This document shows positions 1 through 13,617 of a DNA stretch of 64,000 nucleotides, in pieces (positions within the stretch are counted from its first letter, which is position 1; every line of letters begins with the position of its first letter). The position numbers were made by a program, and so were the translations under genes. The notes below the pieces were generated by a model, which searched no databases, was not told the origin of the DNA, and saw only the letters and a list, made by a program, of their open reading frames with translations. The stretch is from assembly GCA_002104905.1 (NCBI GenBank), contig MCFE01000015.1, positions 186,001 to 250,000 on the forward strand, written 5' to 3'. Origin of the DNA: Basidiobolus meristosporus CBS 931.73 (Eukaryota; Basidiobolomycota; Basidiobolomycetes; Basidiobolales; Basidiobolaceae).

Positions 1-1119
1 CTGGTCACTCGTTACTGGCTCCCCCTGACCATTGGATACACTACGCTAAGCCTCACAACATCCACTGTGTTTGCTCACAAAGCTAGCATAGAGTTGTGGT
101 TGACAGAGTCTCAGGCCACAATCCACGATTTCTTGTATGACTGGGTTTTCGTTCCGATGAAGCGGATTTGGGACACAATCCGACATAGAGAGCAACGGCT
201 GACCATCATGGGCCCCGAATCTTTGAATAGCGACTTTGAGGTTCGTTAGCATACCAATCAACAAATCGCTTGGTTTACATGTCCTGACTCGAGATGAATA
301 GTCACTAGAGAGAATGGTGTTGGATTTTGCCAAGAAGCACAACCAGTTGGATGAGGTTCAGTTTAATGAATTGGCTAGCAGAGTTCGGGAGGGTGATCTT
401 TCGGTGGTCTTGCGTAAATATGAGCAGGAGATACAGGTAATTACTTGGCTTGTTCGAATACAAGGAAGTGCACTAAATGGCTCAATTCTTCTACCATTAG
501 AACCCCTTCAAGAGTGCTCTTTTCGGTAAGTTGTAGTGGTAAGGGCTGTGAAGGGGCCGGTTTGCTAATCGTCAAACAATAGGTGATCTTGTCCAAGCGT
601 TGTTGATCCAGGTGCAAAAGACCAAAGTTGATGTTGAGCTTGCAATGTCTGCTTTAGATAAATTGCTACGTTCGAATGAATTGAACTTTGGTTTTATTGC
701 AGTGATACCTTCATTGCTGATTGTGTATGGTGTCTTTCGGTCCATCCGAAGCTCCTGGAGAAGTCGCGAAGGCCTAACTATGTCCAAGACCCATCAGCAA
801 ATACGAGATATCCTAAGGTACAGTTACTTTCCGGTCAGCCTGCTACCCACATACTAACCTCGGGTCCAATAGAGATGTAGAGCGTATTCTGAATAATCAC
901 ACCGGCCCAGAGTCCGCGCTTGATTTCCAGGCACAAGGCCTTTTGCTGTGCGAGCTTCAGCTCCTCAGAGTGTATGCAGACCGTCTACCCAAGAAATACC
1001 GAATTCGCCAGAAGTTCCTGAGCGATTTGCGCGAGTTGGAATCCACCAAATACACGGTTAGACAGCGATTGAATACCATGAACCGGATGTATCGAACATA
1101 CAAGTTCTTGAGGCCTTGA
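1..1119 (+). CDS. NCA2: NCA2-like protein, C-terminal part (5' end outside window)
   Basis: C-terminal half of a nuclear control of ATPase protein 2 homologue. In yeast this is an integral mitochondrial membrane protein linked to expression of mitochondrial ATP6/ATP8. Reading frame 1 is open from base 1. I join exons 1-240, 302-436, 501-525, 583-817 and 873-1119; phases agree at every junction. Conserved family stretches are visible: SLERMVLDFA, REGDLSVVLR, the segment FGDLVQALLIQVQKTK, and a hydrophobic segment (FGFIAVIPSLLIVYGV) before the end. Exon 3 is a 25-nt micro-exon (NPFKSALF) needed to restore the frame. The N-terminus lies upstream of the window. Assignment rests on recognised family sequence, so it is fairly secure; the yeast function is inferred by homology. 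Confidence 0.85.
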
Positions 1120-1446
1120 TGCATTCCCATTTTATAAAGTTCACTGCATATTCATCACCACCAACTCTGATTTAATATCCCTGTATGTAAAGCATTTGAT
1201 TATACTAATGCCGATTTAGTTATTGGGTTCTAGATTAAGGATATAAATTGAGCGTTGGTCATACAATAGAATCACCTTCTCCTAACGCTAACTACAAAAC
1301 GATTGTCTGTAACAATACTGGTCACAAGCAAGATTGAACACCCACCTTTGTCTCGAAACCCTGTTTGTTCGTAAACCACCTTTATCCCCGTTCACTTGCG
1401 ACCACTTCTATATAGTCTGCTTATTGTTTGACCTGTATCATCAGAG
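1120..1446. promoter_or_regulatory. NCA2/CSF1 intergenic region with TATA-like box
   Basis: Holds the NCA2 3' end and the CSF1 promoter. A TATA-like CTATATAG lies at 1408-1415, only about 30 bp before the proposed CSF1 ATG, so the transcription start could be very close to the ATG or lie further upstream. No coding sequence is seen here. Confidence 0.4.
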
Positions 1447-4400
1447 ATGGCGGAACCAGGAGGGGGCTCGTCTACCGACCCAAATGAAGCTTTTATAACC
1501 TTTCTCATATACTGCCTGGTAGTGGTCACTGTTGTTTTATTCTTTCTTTTCTACGTGAATCGAGTGTTTGCGCAGATCCTATCAAAGTTAATTAGTATAT
1601 ACACCTGGAAGAAATACCGAGCATATTTCGAAATAGGTAGGGAACCACAACCTGCTTCTTTCTGAACCTTAATACCCGACCGAGTTGCTAATATTTGGCC
1701 TTCCTCGCTATTGCAAACTAAAAGACGCACTTCAATTTTCGTTATTGGGGGGAAGAGTACTATTTAAAAACTTCCGCTACTACTCGAGAAACCAATCGAT
1801 CTTCATATTACAAGGACACATCACCTTTCGATATTGGTTTCTGAGGGTTCGAGAGGAAAAAAATACAGAAAACTCGTACGAATCGAGCATTCCGGATAAC
1901 CCTGCTGCGCAAGAACGCCGTGAAGGTGCTTACTTTAAAAATTCCTTTATTTCGACCATTTGACTGACTCGATTCTATCCGGTACCATTTATCTAGTTAA
2001 AGAGCTGCCCTGCAGAATCAAATGCGAGATTAAGGGTTTAGAATGGTTCATGTATAACCGCACCCCTGTGTATGACATTCTGGAGAATATTATCAACCCA
2101 TCACGAGATAGCTCCGTCCTACAAGGCTTTGCCTGTGGCAATAGCGAGGAAAATATTACAGGTTAGGGGATTTTGACAGATACAACAACAGAGTTTAGGC
2201 TAATCCCACTTGAAAGTCAACTTCGATGGCGACACACCGCCGGCCGAGACAGAATCCAGCTTGTTTAGAAAACTGCTGCCAATACAATTTGATTGCGATA
2301 TTGGTTCCATTACCATCGGAAATAACGATCTACCTACAATATTGATCTCTAGTTTCTCCCAGGCCACTGGGGTATATTCCGCTGCAAAGGTACATATCTG
2401 TAAAACGAACTTTACCCACATTTACATTCAGGCATGCTTACATCTCATGCACACATAGCCCAGCTCTCCACTTGATTATTATAAATCGGTTCTCAACATG
2501 GACGTCATTAGTCCCAAAATCTCATGCCGAATCAATGTAGACTACAACGACAGGGGTATGTCCTACCCTCCGTTAACCGAGTATAATCTGGTTGTTTAAC
2601 GCTTATTTTGAAGACGGCCGAACAGAGAACGAAAAAGCGGAGCTCTTGGCTCAAGAGTATGCGCGAGTTTCAACTGTAGTAGAGTGCTCCGAGCTTTACT
2701 TCAATTATTACGCAGATGTCCCTGGGCCAGTTCCGTACCATTCCCGGTTGGAAATCGACCCGAGCGAGATAGATATCGGGAATGGTGGACCGCCGCCACA
2801 ATATGGAATTCACTTGATCTTTAAACAAGGCATTGTACACTATGGCCCATGGACCGACCAGCAACGCTCCATCATGCAGAATTATTTCTTTCCCAATTCG
2901 TATCGCGACCTCGAAAAGACGACCCCGCTACAACATGGCTGTCCACGTGTCCATACTGAACTGAAAATGTTTATCCAGTTAGATAAGGATATAACGATAC
3001 GTGTGCCATTCCGGGAATCTTCCAAGGTAATTTAGACTCTTTCAGAATACGATCAAGACTGAGCTAAAGCATCCACCTTAGAACTGGAAATACACCGCAG
3101 CCAATAGCGCCTATTACGGCGCTCGTAGCCCTCGTCCCTATGGGTGGATTGACTTGAAATCATCAGGCTTCTACATCGATCTATCCGTTCCTTTGGTAGT
3201 AGGAGGAAATGGCTACGCTACTATGGTAGATGTGCGATGCCAGGACCTTGAAGTGGCTACTAGTACCAACTACGCGGCTATGCTGCAGTCACAGAACTTC
3301 CATGTCAGTTACTTTCGGTCATCGCCGGTGATTTTATACTAACCGAACCATTCATTCCAGATTCATTGCGTGTTGCAAAACCCTCTCATATGGAATCAGA
3401 TCCGCACTTGGGTTTTTGACCTGAGCTTTGACAAGACGAAATTATACCTTCTGAGAGATCAGATTACTCTTTTACAGGATATGATCAAAGATTGGACCGC
3501 AGGTCCTTCAGTGGACTTCGCCCACTTCGTCCCCATTGAATATATCTATAAGATGATTTTCGACGAGTTGGAAGTTAACCTCTATGTCAACGAGCACAAC
3601 ATCATCAACGACCCGAGTGACCTAGAAGATAATGGTGAGTTTTTGGTTCTTGCGCGCCCTGTCCTCCGGTCTAACCTTGCTCCTGTAACCAGCTATCCTG
3701 ACACTGGCAACGTCACGCCTTGATGCTGCAATCATCACTCCCTTTGGAAAGTACGAACCAAAAACAAACAACATCGAATTCTCCGTCAACGTAATCTCCC
3801 AAATTGAGCCTTCTTTGAGCACAGACATTAATACCAGACCTGATGATTAGATGCAAAAAAACTTTGTCTCGTTGGCTCTACCAACCTCTCATACAGCTAG
3901 CGCCTTCCTCCCAAAGAGAACTCATAGCATTGGAAATGTCAAAGGATTCGTCATCGACGGAAATTACGAATACTACACGAAGGTCGACCCAACCCATTTG
4001 GACACTCTAACACTCAACATCAAGGTAAGCCCTTCCTGACAAGCATCACCATCCTCCCAGCAATAGCTGATTTCGCAAATTACCAGCTCGTCAAACCGAA
4101 TGTGCAGCTCTCTGGTTTATTCATCAAGCATCTGATGATCGTGAAAGATAACTATCTAGGAGCCTTCAACAATTTCCTGACATTTGAAGAGTACAGGTCG
4201 AGGATTGACACTTCATTTGATCGGGTTGAGCAAACCAATGCTCAATATCGAGCCAAGGTATTGATTTAGTCTTCCACAAGTAATTGCCTACCGGACATTC
4301 ATTCTCGCTCTACAGAGCCCCGAAAACCCCTACGAGGTATTCATAAGACTCATGATCGAGGATTTGATATTGAAGCTGCCGGAGAACCTGTATGCTTGTG

Positions 4401-7400
4401 AGGATTTCTTGGAGCTCTACGTTCAGGAATGCCAAGTCGAAAACCGGGCCACAGACTTTTATCAAGGTACATTTACGCCAGCATTATCTTTCTAGCCGCA
4501 AACGAACACAACGGAGCTTACCACAACACTTCCCGATTTAGATCTGTATGCCACTACGACACCGGTTTTTGTGACGAAAGGTGGGCCGGGTATTTCTGCG
4601 TTGAGCAAGCAAAAGTTATCTCGGATTCAAAAAGATCGTCAAGACATCTTGTACACCGAGGGTTAGTTGGCATCAGCTTCTGTTGGATTCTCATGAAATA
4701 GCACTGAATGCCGCTTCTCTACATAGACATCACGATCCATGCGCATCGTATGTTTGGGCCTTTGCCTCATACAAACACTTATGTTTGTGATTGGAAACTC
4801 GACTTCGGAAGTGTGCTGGGTAGAGTCGGCCCAAAATTCCTGGCCGGCTTCGGCTCGTTTCTGGATTCGTTTGTGTTCAATTACGTCGATCGAGAAAACA
4901 CCTTCCCCTCGGAGTTTCAGATCCCACCGTTCCCTGATCTAACTCTGCTAAAGGTCGGGATCGCTGATCTGGACTTCGTCGTGTGGGCAGGTGGAAGCGT
5001 CTCCCAGTTGCTGATCAAAGATGGGATTCGAATCGATTTCAACAACCTGGTCAACGAGGTGTACAACAGCAAGGCCTATATATCGATCCCAGAGCTGATC
5101 ATTCGATTCATGACGGTATCAGATAAGCAGGATGGGCAAATGTATTCCGATGCGGAAAACGAGGAGATTCCTTGGGTGGAGGTGGCTAGTATCGAGACCG
5201 CATTAAACATCAGCACATACACAAACACTCCAGATTGGAGAGTGAGGCGACAAAAGCAGCGATCATTTGTTAGGCACGAAGATAGAGAGACGCTCAGATG
5301 TTGCTTTGTTTACGAAGACGATACGAGCACTATCTATGAGACCTCTTCCACTAAAGCAGCCAGCGACAACCACCTGAATGGCTCATATCTCCCTCCTCTC
5401 ATATCGACTATTCTCGAAGGGTTCAATGAACCCTCTCTGGGCATAAACTTTGATTCCGCCACAAATGGTTTGTCGACCTTTTTCCCCGATTCTCAAAACA
5501 TCTCCCTTCATGAAGATATCAAGGCATTCTGGCCAGCCTGCGATTCACCTACTGAGATAGACGCGGAGTTCGATTTCGACGAAAGCCAGCAGAACAAGGT
5601 AAACAGCTATCTCGACGCACATTCCCTTAACTATTCCGGCTCGTCAAGGGCTGGCTCCATGTTGTCCCGCTGGGATGGTGCTACCAATGATCGAATCAGC
5701 TCGTTTTACCAAAATGGCGCGGCTGACAGTGACTCGGACGTCAGCTACTATATGAATGAGTCGGACGAAGAGGAGAGCGAAAAAGATACGCTAAACAGCC
5801 AAAGAGAGGGTAGATCTGTCCCCCCTAAGCCCGTGTCAATACCTTACTACAAGTACCTTAAAAGATACAAAATGACAGACGATTCAAAGCGGGACATGGC
5901 CGAAGGGAATATTCGACTAAAGCCGCCTTGTACGATGTTTACCGACCTCTCGGAAGCAAACACAGAGACTTCTGCATTCTACCGGTGTAGCTCCAAAGGA
6001 TCTTTCCAAGGCCAGGGCAATTCACCGATATCGGCATGGCTTCGCCAGCAAGATTCTACCATTAGGGATACTTCTGATGAAGCCGAGCAATTTGCCGAAT
6101 CCGAGTTTGAAAACGCGATGGTTCTCGAGTGCCCTGACCGTATCAAAGTATTGATCACACCGGTATTCTTCAAGATAGTACAGGATTTGGTACAGTCGAT
6201 GGATGAACAGGTTTGAATCTTTCTATTGAAGATTTTCTCGCGGCACAGATCAACTGAACCTTTGTTTCTCATTAAATCAGGAGTGGAGCATTGAAAGTAT
6301 CCTGGATTCTATACAGATCGACAACGTCGTCAAACCCTTAAGGTTGGAAAATTTGCGATGTAGAAGTATGAAGTACTTGATTGGAATTCCCAGAGTCCAC
6401 CTCCATTTGATCCAAGACGTGACTCTGCCAGATGACTTCACATCCAACCGGGAGGAATTCCCATATGCTCGCACAAGATATGATCTATCTGATACACTAC
6501 TCTCCACTATGGACGTCGTACTAGACGACTTGATGCTCAACGTTTTCGTCAAGAAGAAGATGGCTCATCCGGAAAGCCATGAAGAGATGGTCGTTGTCGA
6601 CTCCAAGGTTTTGTTGGACTTCAGTCAGTTGAGGGTCAATCTGCGCTTTGTCGGCATCGGTATATTTGGTATATCGGAGACGCGGCTTAAAAAGCTCCCG
6701 TTAGATTTCATCAGCTATTCGGAGAATGAACCAGTTGTGCTGGACCTACTGTTCGATCGTTTTCATTTGGAGTGGCTAGGTAACAAAAAGCCGAATTCCT
6801 TTACAGCGTTGCTGGAGGATTTCTCCGCCATATTCCTTCACGAGGCGGTGGAGATCGTTTTCGGGGCAGCGGCATCCTGGCTGGCCTTTGCGAATGATAT
6901 GAAATCTGTGCTGTCGATGTTCCAAAAGAAAAAATCCAAGCGGGTTCAGTATTTGGTCGCCACCATATCCGATTATTCGGCAAGAAATACTATCGGCCCC
7001 GACCCAGCGTTCCTTTCCCGTGTATCAGGAGTTCGGAGATTGGGTGCCAAGGAGGCGTTCGTCAACGACAGCTGGAGGCTGATGGCCCGCATTCGACATT
7101 GCTCACGCTCCATGACCCACGATTCTATGAGGAGACTCAAGAATTCGCTACGTGACCAGGAGATTGAGAAGTGGAACTTGGATTCAGTACTACACGCGGT
7201 GACCACGAATTTTTCCAAATGGAGGTTCTGGGAATTCGAGAAACTCGAAAGCTGCTTGTTGCTCACAAACATCTTTGGTCGAAAGGAGAGTTCTCCAAAC
7301 GATATAGATGCCGTCATCATCGAGTTTTTGCGGTCGTCAGAGAACTGCTTAGGGATCAAGTTCAACCGAGTCAGTTTGTTCATCTACGGAGAGAACGAGA

Positions 7401-10400
7401 CTGAAGATAACTCCATGGTCGTTGGACCGGTACAGATCGACTCGGAGACCGATTATCTGGACAATACCAGTGCTGTGTATGTTGCTGACGAAGAGAAGAC
7501 GTATGGTCAATCGTCTCGAGAGACGCTGGATTCCTTTGTCAACCTCTTCCTCTGCGCAAAGATTCATCAGATCGACATTGTACTGAAGCCAACACTACTC
7601 ACGTTTGTCAAGCATTTGCTTCATGTGAACCGATGCTTTAGTCCTGTGTTCGACTCGTTTTCTGAGGATGAGAGCGTATCAGGCAGCGATCAGTTGATCG
7701 AGCCAGGTGACGGATTCGACATTACTCGACTGATATCAAAGCTGCGCTTCTCAGCACACGCCATGCTCTTTCTGGACCACATCAATGTTACGGCCACTGT
7801 CGAACACTGGATAACTCAGCTCAAATTTGACTCTATCAAACTAAATGGGATCTCGCATAACCTGCTAGTCAAGCCCAGCCAATCTACCAAGAAACCGATC
7901 GCTCCGGAGACTGTGCGCATCCCGATCTTTGCCGATGCATCGAGTTCGATTGATTCCCTATCGTTAACTCTTCAAGAACGCATCATGACCGAAAACCACA
8001 AGCAACATACTCAGCTTCTCTCGTTCGATACCCACGGAATCGGAGTCAACGTCGCATTCGACAACTCCAAAATAGCCCGGCACAGAAAACTCACGGATAG
8101 CAGCGAGCCCAATTACCTCAACGTATTTGTGAAAGTGCGAGGATTGTCCCTCAAGGTCCCACAGAACCTAATCAAGCTGTATCACTTCGTTGAAAAGTGG
8201 AAAACCGAGAATCTGCCAAATTACGATTTCTTGATCAATCGCTTGATAGCAGAGTGGGAAAGCCACAAAAGTACCTTCCCGATCAAGACCCAGTCGGAAA
8301 AGGTTCACCACCACAGAACCAGCCTGAACCCACTTGGTTTGAAGCTGCAGTTTTTGCTCAAGCAGATCACATTCCAAAGCGATGTGACGCCGTCGCTGAA
8401 TTTCCAGTACGACATCCTGGACTTCCTGGGGTATCTGCAGAGCAATTCTATCGAACTCGACAGCAAAAAGCCTGGATTTGATCTTAGCTACTCAGTCCAG
8501 ATTCTCAAGCAGAACGTGCAGTTCATCACGAAACACAAAGTGCCAACCCATGCTAGCACCGGTAATGAGAATCCCCGCGACTTACACCAGCAAATCGCCA
8601 CCTTCTCCATACCAGCTATACGCTCGGAAGGTCGAGTAGAAACTGTAAACGATCGTAGCAAACTCGAGTCCATCGTTATCATCGACTTTATCAGATTGAC
8701 GCTCAATGCAAACCTCATTGACCAGCTGTTGACCACACACACTTTGCTGAGCAGTGAGTTCAACGACGTGATCGACGTATTCCTCTACTCCACCAGAAAA
8801 ATTCAGGAGCGACGCACGAGGTTGAACGTGCAACCGTCCAACTCGGAAGAAACCCCGAAGAACGCATTGCTGTTCACGAACAAGATCTCCTTCAAAGGAC
8901 TTCGAATCGCGGCGGTTAGCCCGGTTGCGGTCATACTTTTCGAGTCGGACGTCCTGCACGGGTTTGTGTCGAATCTGAAGAACTCCAATCGAGTCAAACT
9001 TGAGCAAGCCGCAGCACCGCTGTCGTGGAAGATATTCGCCAACAAGTTCTCCATCTCCCTGAATCACAACGCGGGCAATATGAGCGATTACATGGAGAGC
9101 ACTGTGTCGCGTGATGACCCGAGCGTGCTGAAGTACCGTATGGCCTTCATCTTGATGGACTTGGTGATGCAGAACTGGAACCCGGAGCCGAAATGCGACG
9201 GAAATGACCAGCGAGGCAAGTCCTCAACAATGGAGTCTTTCTTCATCAAGTTCCTGAAGCTGCATGCGGTCATGCAGCCCATTGCGCTGGGCAAATCCGC
9301 CGATCTGTATATCTACGTGAGCCAGGAACTCGCTCGTAGAAAGGAGATAAAAACGCTCCAGATTCGGAAATTGACGCAGGATACCAAGCGTATACTTCGG
9401 TCGCTGGATGTCGAAGTGCCCAAATACAAGGACAATGGCCGCTCGTTCTTTGAGGATAAGCTACTATCAGTGCAGATCAATAAGCTTGCCATCGCTATTC
9501 CACTAGAGAAATATGAAGATATCGGCTCATCCATCTCCACCACTCCGTCTTCGCAGCACAAGTTGCGTAGCAAGCCAAAGCACCCGACTGCCTTTTTGTT
9601 TACTGTCAGATACATCGATCTATCCACCAAAAAGCTGGAGAGAAGTCACGGCCTAGTAAACGACCTATGCCTTCAGTTCATCCCACAATTTGATCAGAGC
9701 AACGAGAAGTTCTTTTCCCAGGCTCAACACACCAAGATGAATAGAGTGCTTCTGCCGGTAATTGGATGCAAAGTATATTCACAAATCAGCGCGACCAAGC
9801 ACAAGATCCAAATCGATGCCCACGTCGAAGGATTCGAGATCGATATCGAGCCAACTGTTGTGGAGCATATCAACAATCTGGAGGATATCTGGCTGAACAA
9901 CAAGCTGAAGTTCAGCACGCTGGCCAACGAGAATGCCGCCTCGAATCCACAGCACCGACCCAACTCCCTAAGCCATGATGTGCTCACTCTCAAGGATGAT
10001 ACCGGGTCTAGTGCCTTACATATGGTTTCCTTAGAGCTGGAAACAAGCTTTAGCTTTAGTAGTGGAACATGCCGGTTTTATCCGAAGACCTCGAAGTCGG
10101 TCGTGCCAGACCATCTCTCCACGAAAAGCACCTCAGACAATGGCACGCCGATAGATTTGGGAATTGGAGTTCTTGTGATCCCTGGGTTGACCCTCCATTT
10201 CGTGTTTATCACGCCAATTGGGGAATACGCCAGATCGGTCATCGACCCTTCAGCTAGGCGTATCTACCTGGAGATCATGATACACCCAAGCGAGAACATC
10301 GTCTACCCATCAGCGATCCCATTCATCAAAGATATCCTGTCCGGCCTAAAGCTGGGTGTTCAACGCTCGAGCGAAAAGAAGCATGTGACAAAGGTCGAGA

Positions 10401-12358
10401 ACCCGTCCTCGGTCATTCAAGAATTCAAGGTCTCTGTGTACCTGCGACTCTCCCAGACGAGATTCGACCTTAGCTGTCAACCAGCTTCGAAGGTTGCTCT
10501 ATCATTGCTCTGGGAAGAAGGGAACTTCCTCATGTCCTCTGGGAATGAGAACGGCTACCAGGGGATCACGTGCACAGGCAACATCAAAGGAGCCTCTGTA
10601 GTCGTTCAGCATGCCTTCTCACCCGAATATTGTTTACTGGGAGAAACCCGAAACGCTTTGTTCAATATGACCATCATGAGTCGCAATGACAGCACCGCCA
10701 AAGAAAACTCTGTCTCTGCGGTCGCGCAAATCTCGGAGATTCGAGGGGATTTCAATATGCGACATTTCCAGGACTTCTTACTGTTCAAGAATGTTTGGCT
10801 GGATCGGTCCATCGACCAATTCACAACCAAGGATGAAGAGCAGGCCATAGCAGTAAATGGAGAAGTTCATCCCTCGGAGGATACTGAATCGAGCGAGACG
10901 GCCGAGCACCCCAAGCCATTCTCCGTTTTCGTCACCATCTCGTTGAAGCATATTGATATTGCTGGGGATTTAGGACAAGCGATTGGCAAGGTGTACTTCT
11001 CTACAGAAAACATCACCTTCAATACCACGCTGGTTCCGGATGCCTTCAGATCTTTGACATCCACGGTAGGACGCATAGAGCTGAAATCGGAGGGCAGACT
11101 GAAAGGAAGCGCCACGCTCGATGAGCTTCAGGTTGTGCTTCATGTCAAGAACTTGCCTGCAGTCATCGAGAATTCTGCAATACATAATTGGGTTAATGTT
11201 CAGCTAACGCTTGGGCGAATTGCAACCACCTTCGAGTATGAGTACCAGCGTATACTGGTTGCCGAGATCGATCCCATTGTCCTTCATCTGAGAGACCAGT
11301 GGGATAACGTCAACTCTGAGGAAATGAAAGTCAACATCCACTTAAGTTTGACGCTAAAGGAAGTGGAGATTGTCTCTTCAATCAAAACGCACCCGGTGTT
11401 CATAAGCATCGGGAACAAACTGATCATGGTTATTGAAGAGAAACGCCGACTTGCCTTTGATAGCATGGCTTCGACATACTTCGTGGAGGGCAACTCGAAG
11501 GTAAAGCCGCGTCCACCGGCCGAATCAACCGCCAACCCCAATGACCTCCAGAAGCAGTATATCATGATTGGCAAAAAGATGATCTCCCCAGTGGGGGAAC
11601 TCTCGCTGACACTAGAAAGGGCGCGGGTTACAATCTACCCGAACCGGTTCTCCGACAATGATTTTGTTCAAGGAAGACTGGAAGGCCTAGGCATCGTGCT
11701 GAATAGAAGCATCGCCTCGGACAGGAAGATCCACCGCTCGCTTATCCTCAAATTCGCCACCGTGGCGGTCTCCAAGAATCGATGCAAAAAGCTGGAATTG
11801 CAAGACGAAAACCGGCTGAGCATCAGTGAGTGGATCCGGCATATTTCGGAGAGCTCTTCCAAGAATATACTCTACCTTCCAAGCACCAAGATGGAAATGC
11901 TAACGCAGCAGCTCTTTGACAGTCTAGTCATTGAGCATCAATTCTCCACGCAGTTTGTGGGAAGGGTGGATATTGCGCTCAATTTCACCTTGTACAAATA
12001 CCTCATGGAGCTGGCATCGCTGTACAATCAAATGAGAAGCAGCACGCGCAAACCCTCCGACACCCTAAAGCAAAGAGGCGCTCCTGCCGAGGCAGACCAG
12101 AAAACGGAACCTGCCAATTATTCGGATAGAACGCCCGACCCAGCAGCGAAGGAACTTATTTTCAAGGCCGTAGAGCCTATCCGCTTGGATCCCCAACTAA
12201 AACTTATGGGCGACGCTACGCCACCGCTGGAGTGGATTGGCGTCCAACGTCAAAAAGTTCCCGAAGCCATACACGACCATGTCACCTCGAATCTGGACGA
12301 ATTCCTTCTAGCGGTTCAAAGTCTCTATGTTGAGCAATTATCCAAAGGTGCCCATTGA
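1447..12358 (+). CDS. CSF1: Csf1 / BLTP1-type bridge-like lipid transfer protein
   Basis: Giant protein of the Csf1/Tweek/BLTP1 family. These are rod-like lipid conduits anchored in the ER that work at membrane contact sites; in yeast Csf1 is tied to cold fermentation and GPI-anchor lipid supply. I read 15 exons: 1447-1636, 1725-1925, 1997-2161, 2217-2389, 2459-2555, 2614-3026, 3082-3303, 3361-3634, 3693-3790, 3851-4024, 4087-4257, 4316-4435, 4496-4661, 4727-6210, 6281-12358. All phases match, giving about 3,341 aa. Residues about 16-38 form one membrane anchor, followed by the family N-terminal motif (YTWKKYRAYFEI, then LQFSLLGGRVLF). Further family stretches include LPCRIKCEIKGLEWFMYN and TKGGPGISALSKQKL. 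A serine/aspartate/glutamate-rich linker (around bases 5710-5830) is probably disordered. The length exceeds yeast Csf1 (about 2,960 aa). The first twelve introns crowd the 5' quarter, while the last exon alone is 6.1 kb. Confidence 0.9.
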
Positions 12359-12985
12359 AGTGTTTACTTGGCTCTCATCCCTAAGTGTATTAATAGCGTA
12401 CTGCGATATATATATATATATACATACCCCACTCTAATACTTTGATAATACAATACAAACTACGCTAGCACCATGATGCTTTCGATCCCGTCGTTTTTGA
12501 TTTCTTTATTTCACTCCACTACACGAACCGCTTCTTCGCGGCAGTAATAGCTCTATGCAAGTGCGAGCCGGGGCTATCGGGCAGCAACCCCCACATCAGA
12601 AAACTCTAGCAGTGGTTATATTTGAGATGGATTCGACCCAGACCAGTTATTCCCTAAATAAGGGCATATTATGAAGTGGCGAATACGGGGGCACCAGATT
12701 TTATTTCTGGCCAGCGACACGAAAACCAACCATTCGCTGGGCAGACTCCCAGTGATTTTTAGCTAAAAGTTGGGGTTGCAAGGTACACACCAGGGGAAAT
12801 CCATACGAAGTTGGCAGTTTCTCGGAAAGGCTGTGGGCAGATGCTTCAAATCTCTTTAATGGAGAAATACTTGGGTACAGGTTTAGGCCGAGGGAAGGCA
12901 AGAATGAGGGTAGCGGGGGAGGGAAGGAGTGTATATCGAAGTTCACTTGATATGGGGCCAGGTGGTTTGGACGAAATAAAGGGCT
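12359..12985. other. CSF1 3' region and intergenic DNA
   Basis: Contains the CSF1 3' end and a short (TA)n tract near 12407-12422. The minus strand has open stretches rich in P/S/L, but they lack family likeness and consistent splice signals. No supported gene. Confidence 0.4.
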
Positions 12986-13213
12986 TTATAGTTGCGAAGC
13001 AGGTGTGGAATCCTTTTGGTCCTGTATTACGGTAAGGGTGGAGGACTTGGACACTTCCACCATTTGCTCCTCTTCTGCGTACATGTGCATACGATCTGAA
13101 GCGGGACAAGGTAATACAGTGGGGGCGGCAACGGTGAACACTGAGCCAACGGCTACCGAGAAGAACAAATACGAAGTGATTCGCTGTCGTTGTGCGTACG
13201 ATAGTGTTCTCAT
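12986..13213 (-). CDS. Small single-pass membrane protein, hypothetical
   Basis: A 75-codon ORF on the minus strand. It starts MRTLSYAQRQR, followed by one hydrophobic helix at about residues 13-32 (SYLFFSVAVGSVFTVAAPTV), then LPCPASDR and an acidic stretch. The shape (short basic N-terminus, one helix, small polar tail) recalls small mitochondrial or ER membrane factors, but I recognise no family. The last residues may be intron read-through, since a later splice would change the C-terminus. The ORF faces away from PCC1's promoter and lies downstream of PCC1's stop on the same strand. It could be spurious. Confidence 0.4.
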   Translation of the reverse strand: MRTLSYAQRQRITSYLFFSVAVGSVFTVAAPTVLPCPASDRMHMYAEEEQMVEVSKSSTLTVIQDQKDSTPASQL

Positions 13214-13617
13214 GTTACGTTTCTAGCTTGTAGGTTAGGTCCCTTTCCGTCAAAACGATGTCTCTACACGCCTTGCTGTTCAGGAAGTTGACAGAGAAAC
13301 CCCAAAATAAGAGATTCAAGGTACGGACTACTTCAGACCGCCGCCCATTTGGCAATCTACTTTACCTCAGTTTTCCAAACTGATTGGGGTCTCTGTCACA
13401 CCAATAAGAGCCACCACTGCCAAAAATTCTTGGGGCTAATCGAATCTTGGCAAAATCCCCTCATCTTTTCGAAACGGTCAGCTCGACCCTGTTTATTTTC
13501 AAGCTTAAGCTAGCCACTGGAATATCGGTCAGTGCCTCGTTGAGCAATATGATGTGGTGGTGATATTCTCATTAAATGATTTATAATGGTGGATTTTTTA
13601 CAGCGGGATTGGTAGGC

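Noticed and set aside
4467-4495. A 29-nt intron in CSF1 after DFYQ
   Set aside because: It is too short and it shifts the frame. Using the upstream donor GTCGAA at 4436 gives a normal 60-nt intron in phase 0.
8582-9067. 161-codon ORF on the minus strand inside CSF1
   Set aside because: It is antisense to strongly conserved-looking CSF1 coding sequence, is of low complexity and has no family likeness. It is a shadow frame.
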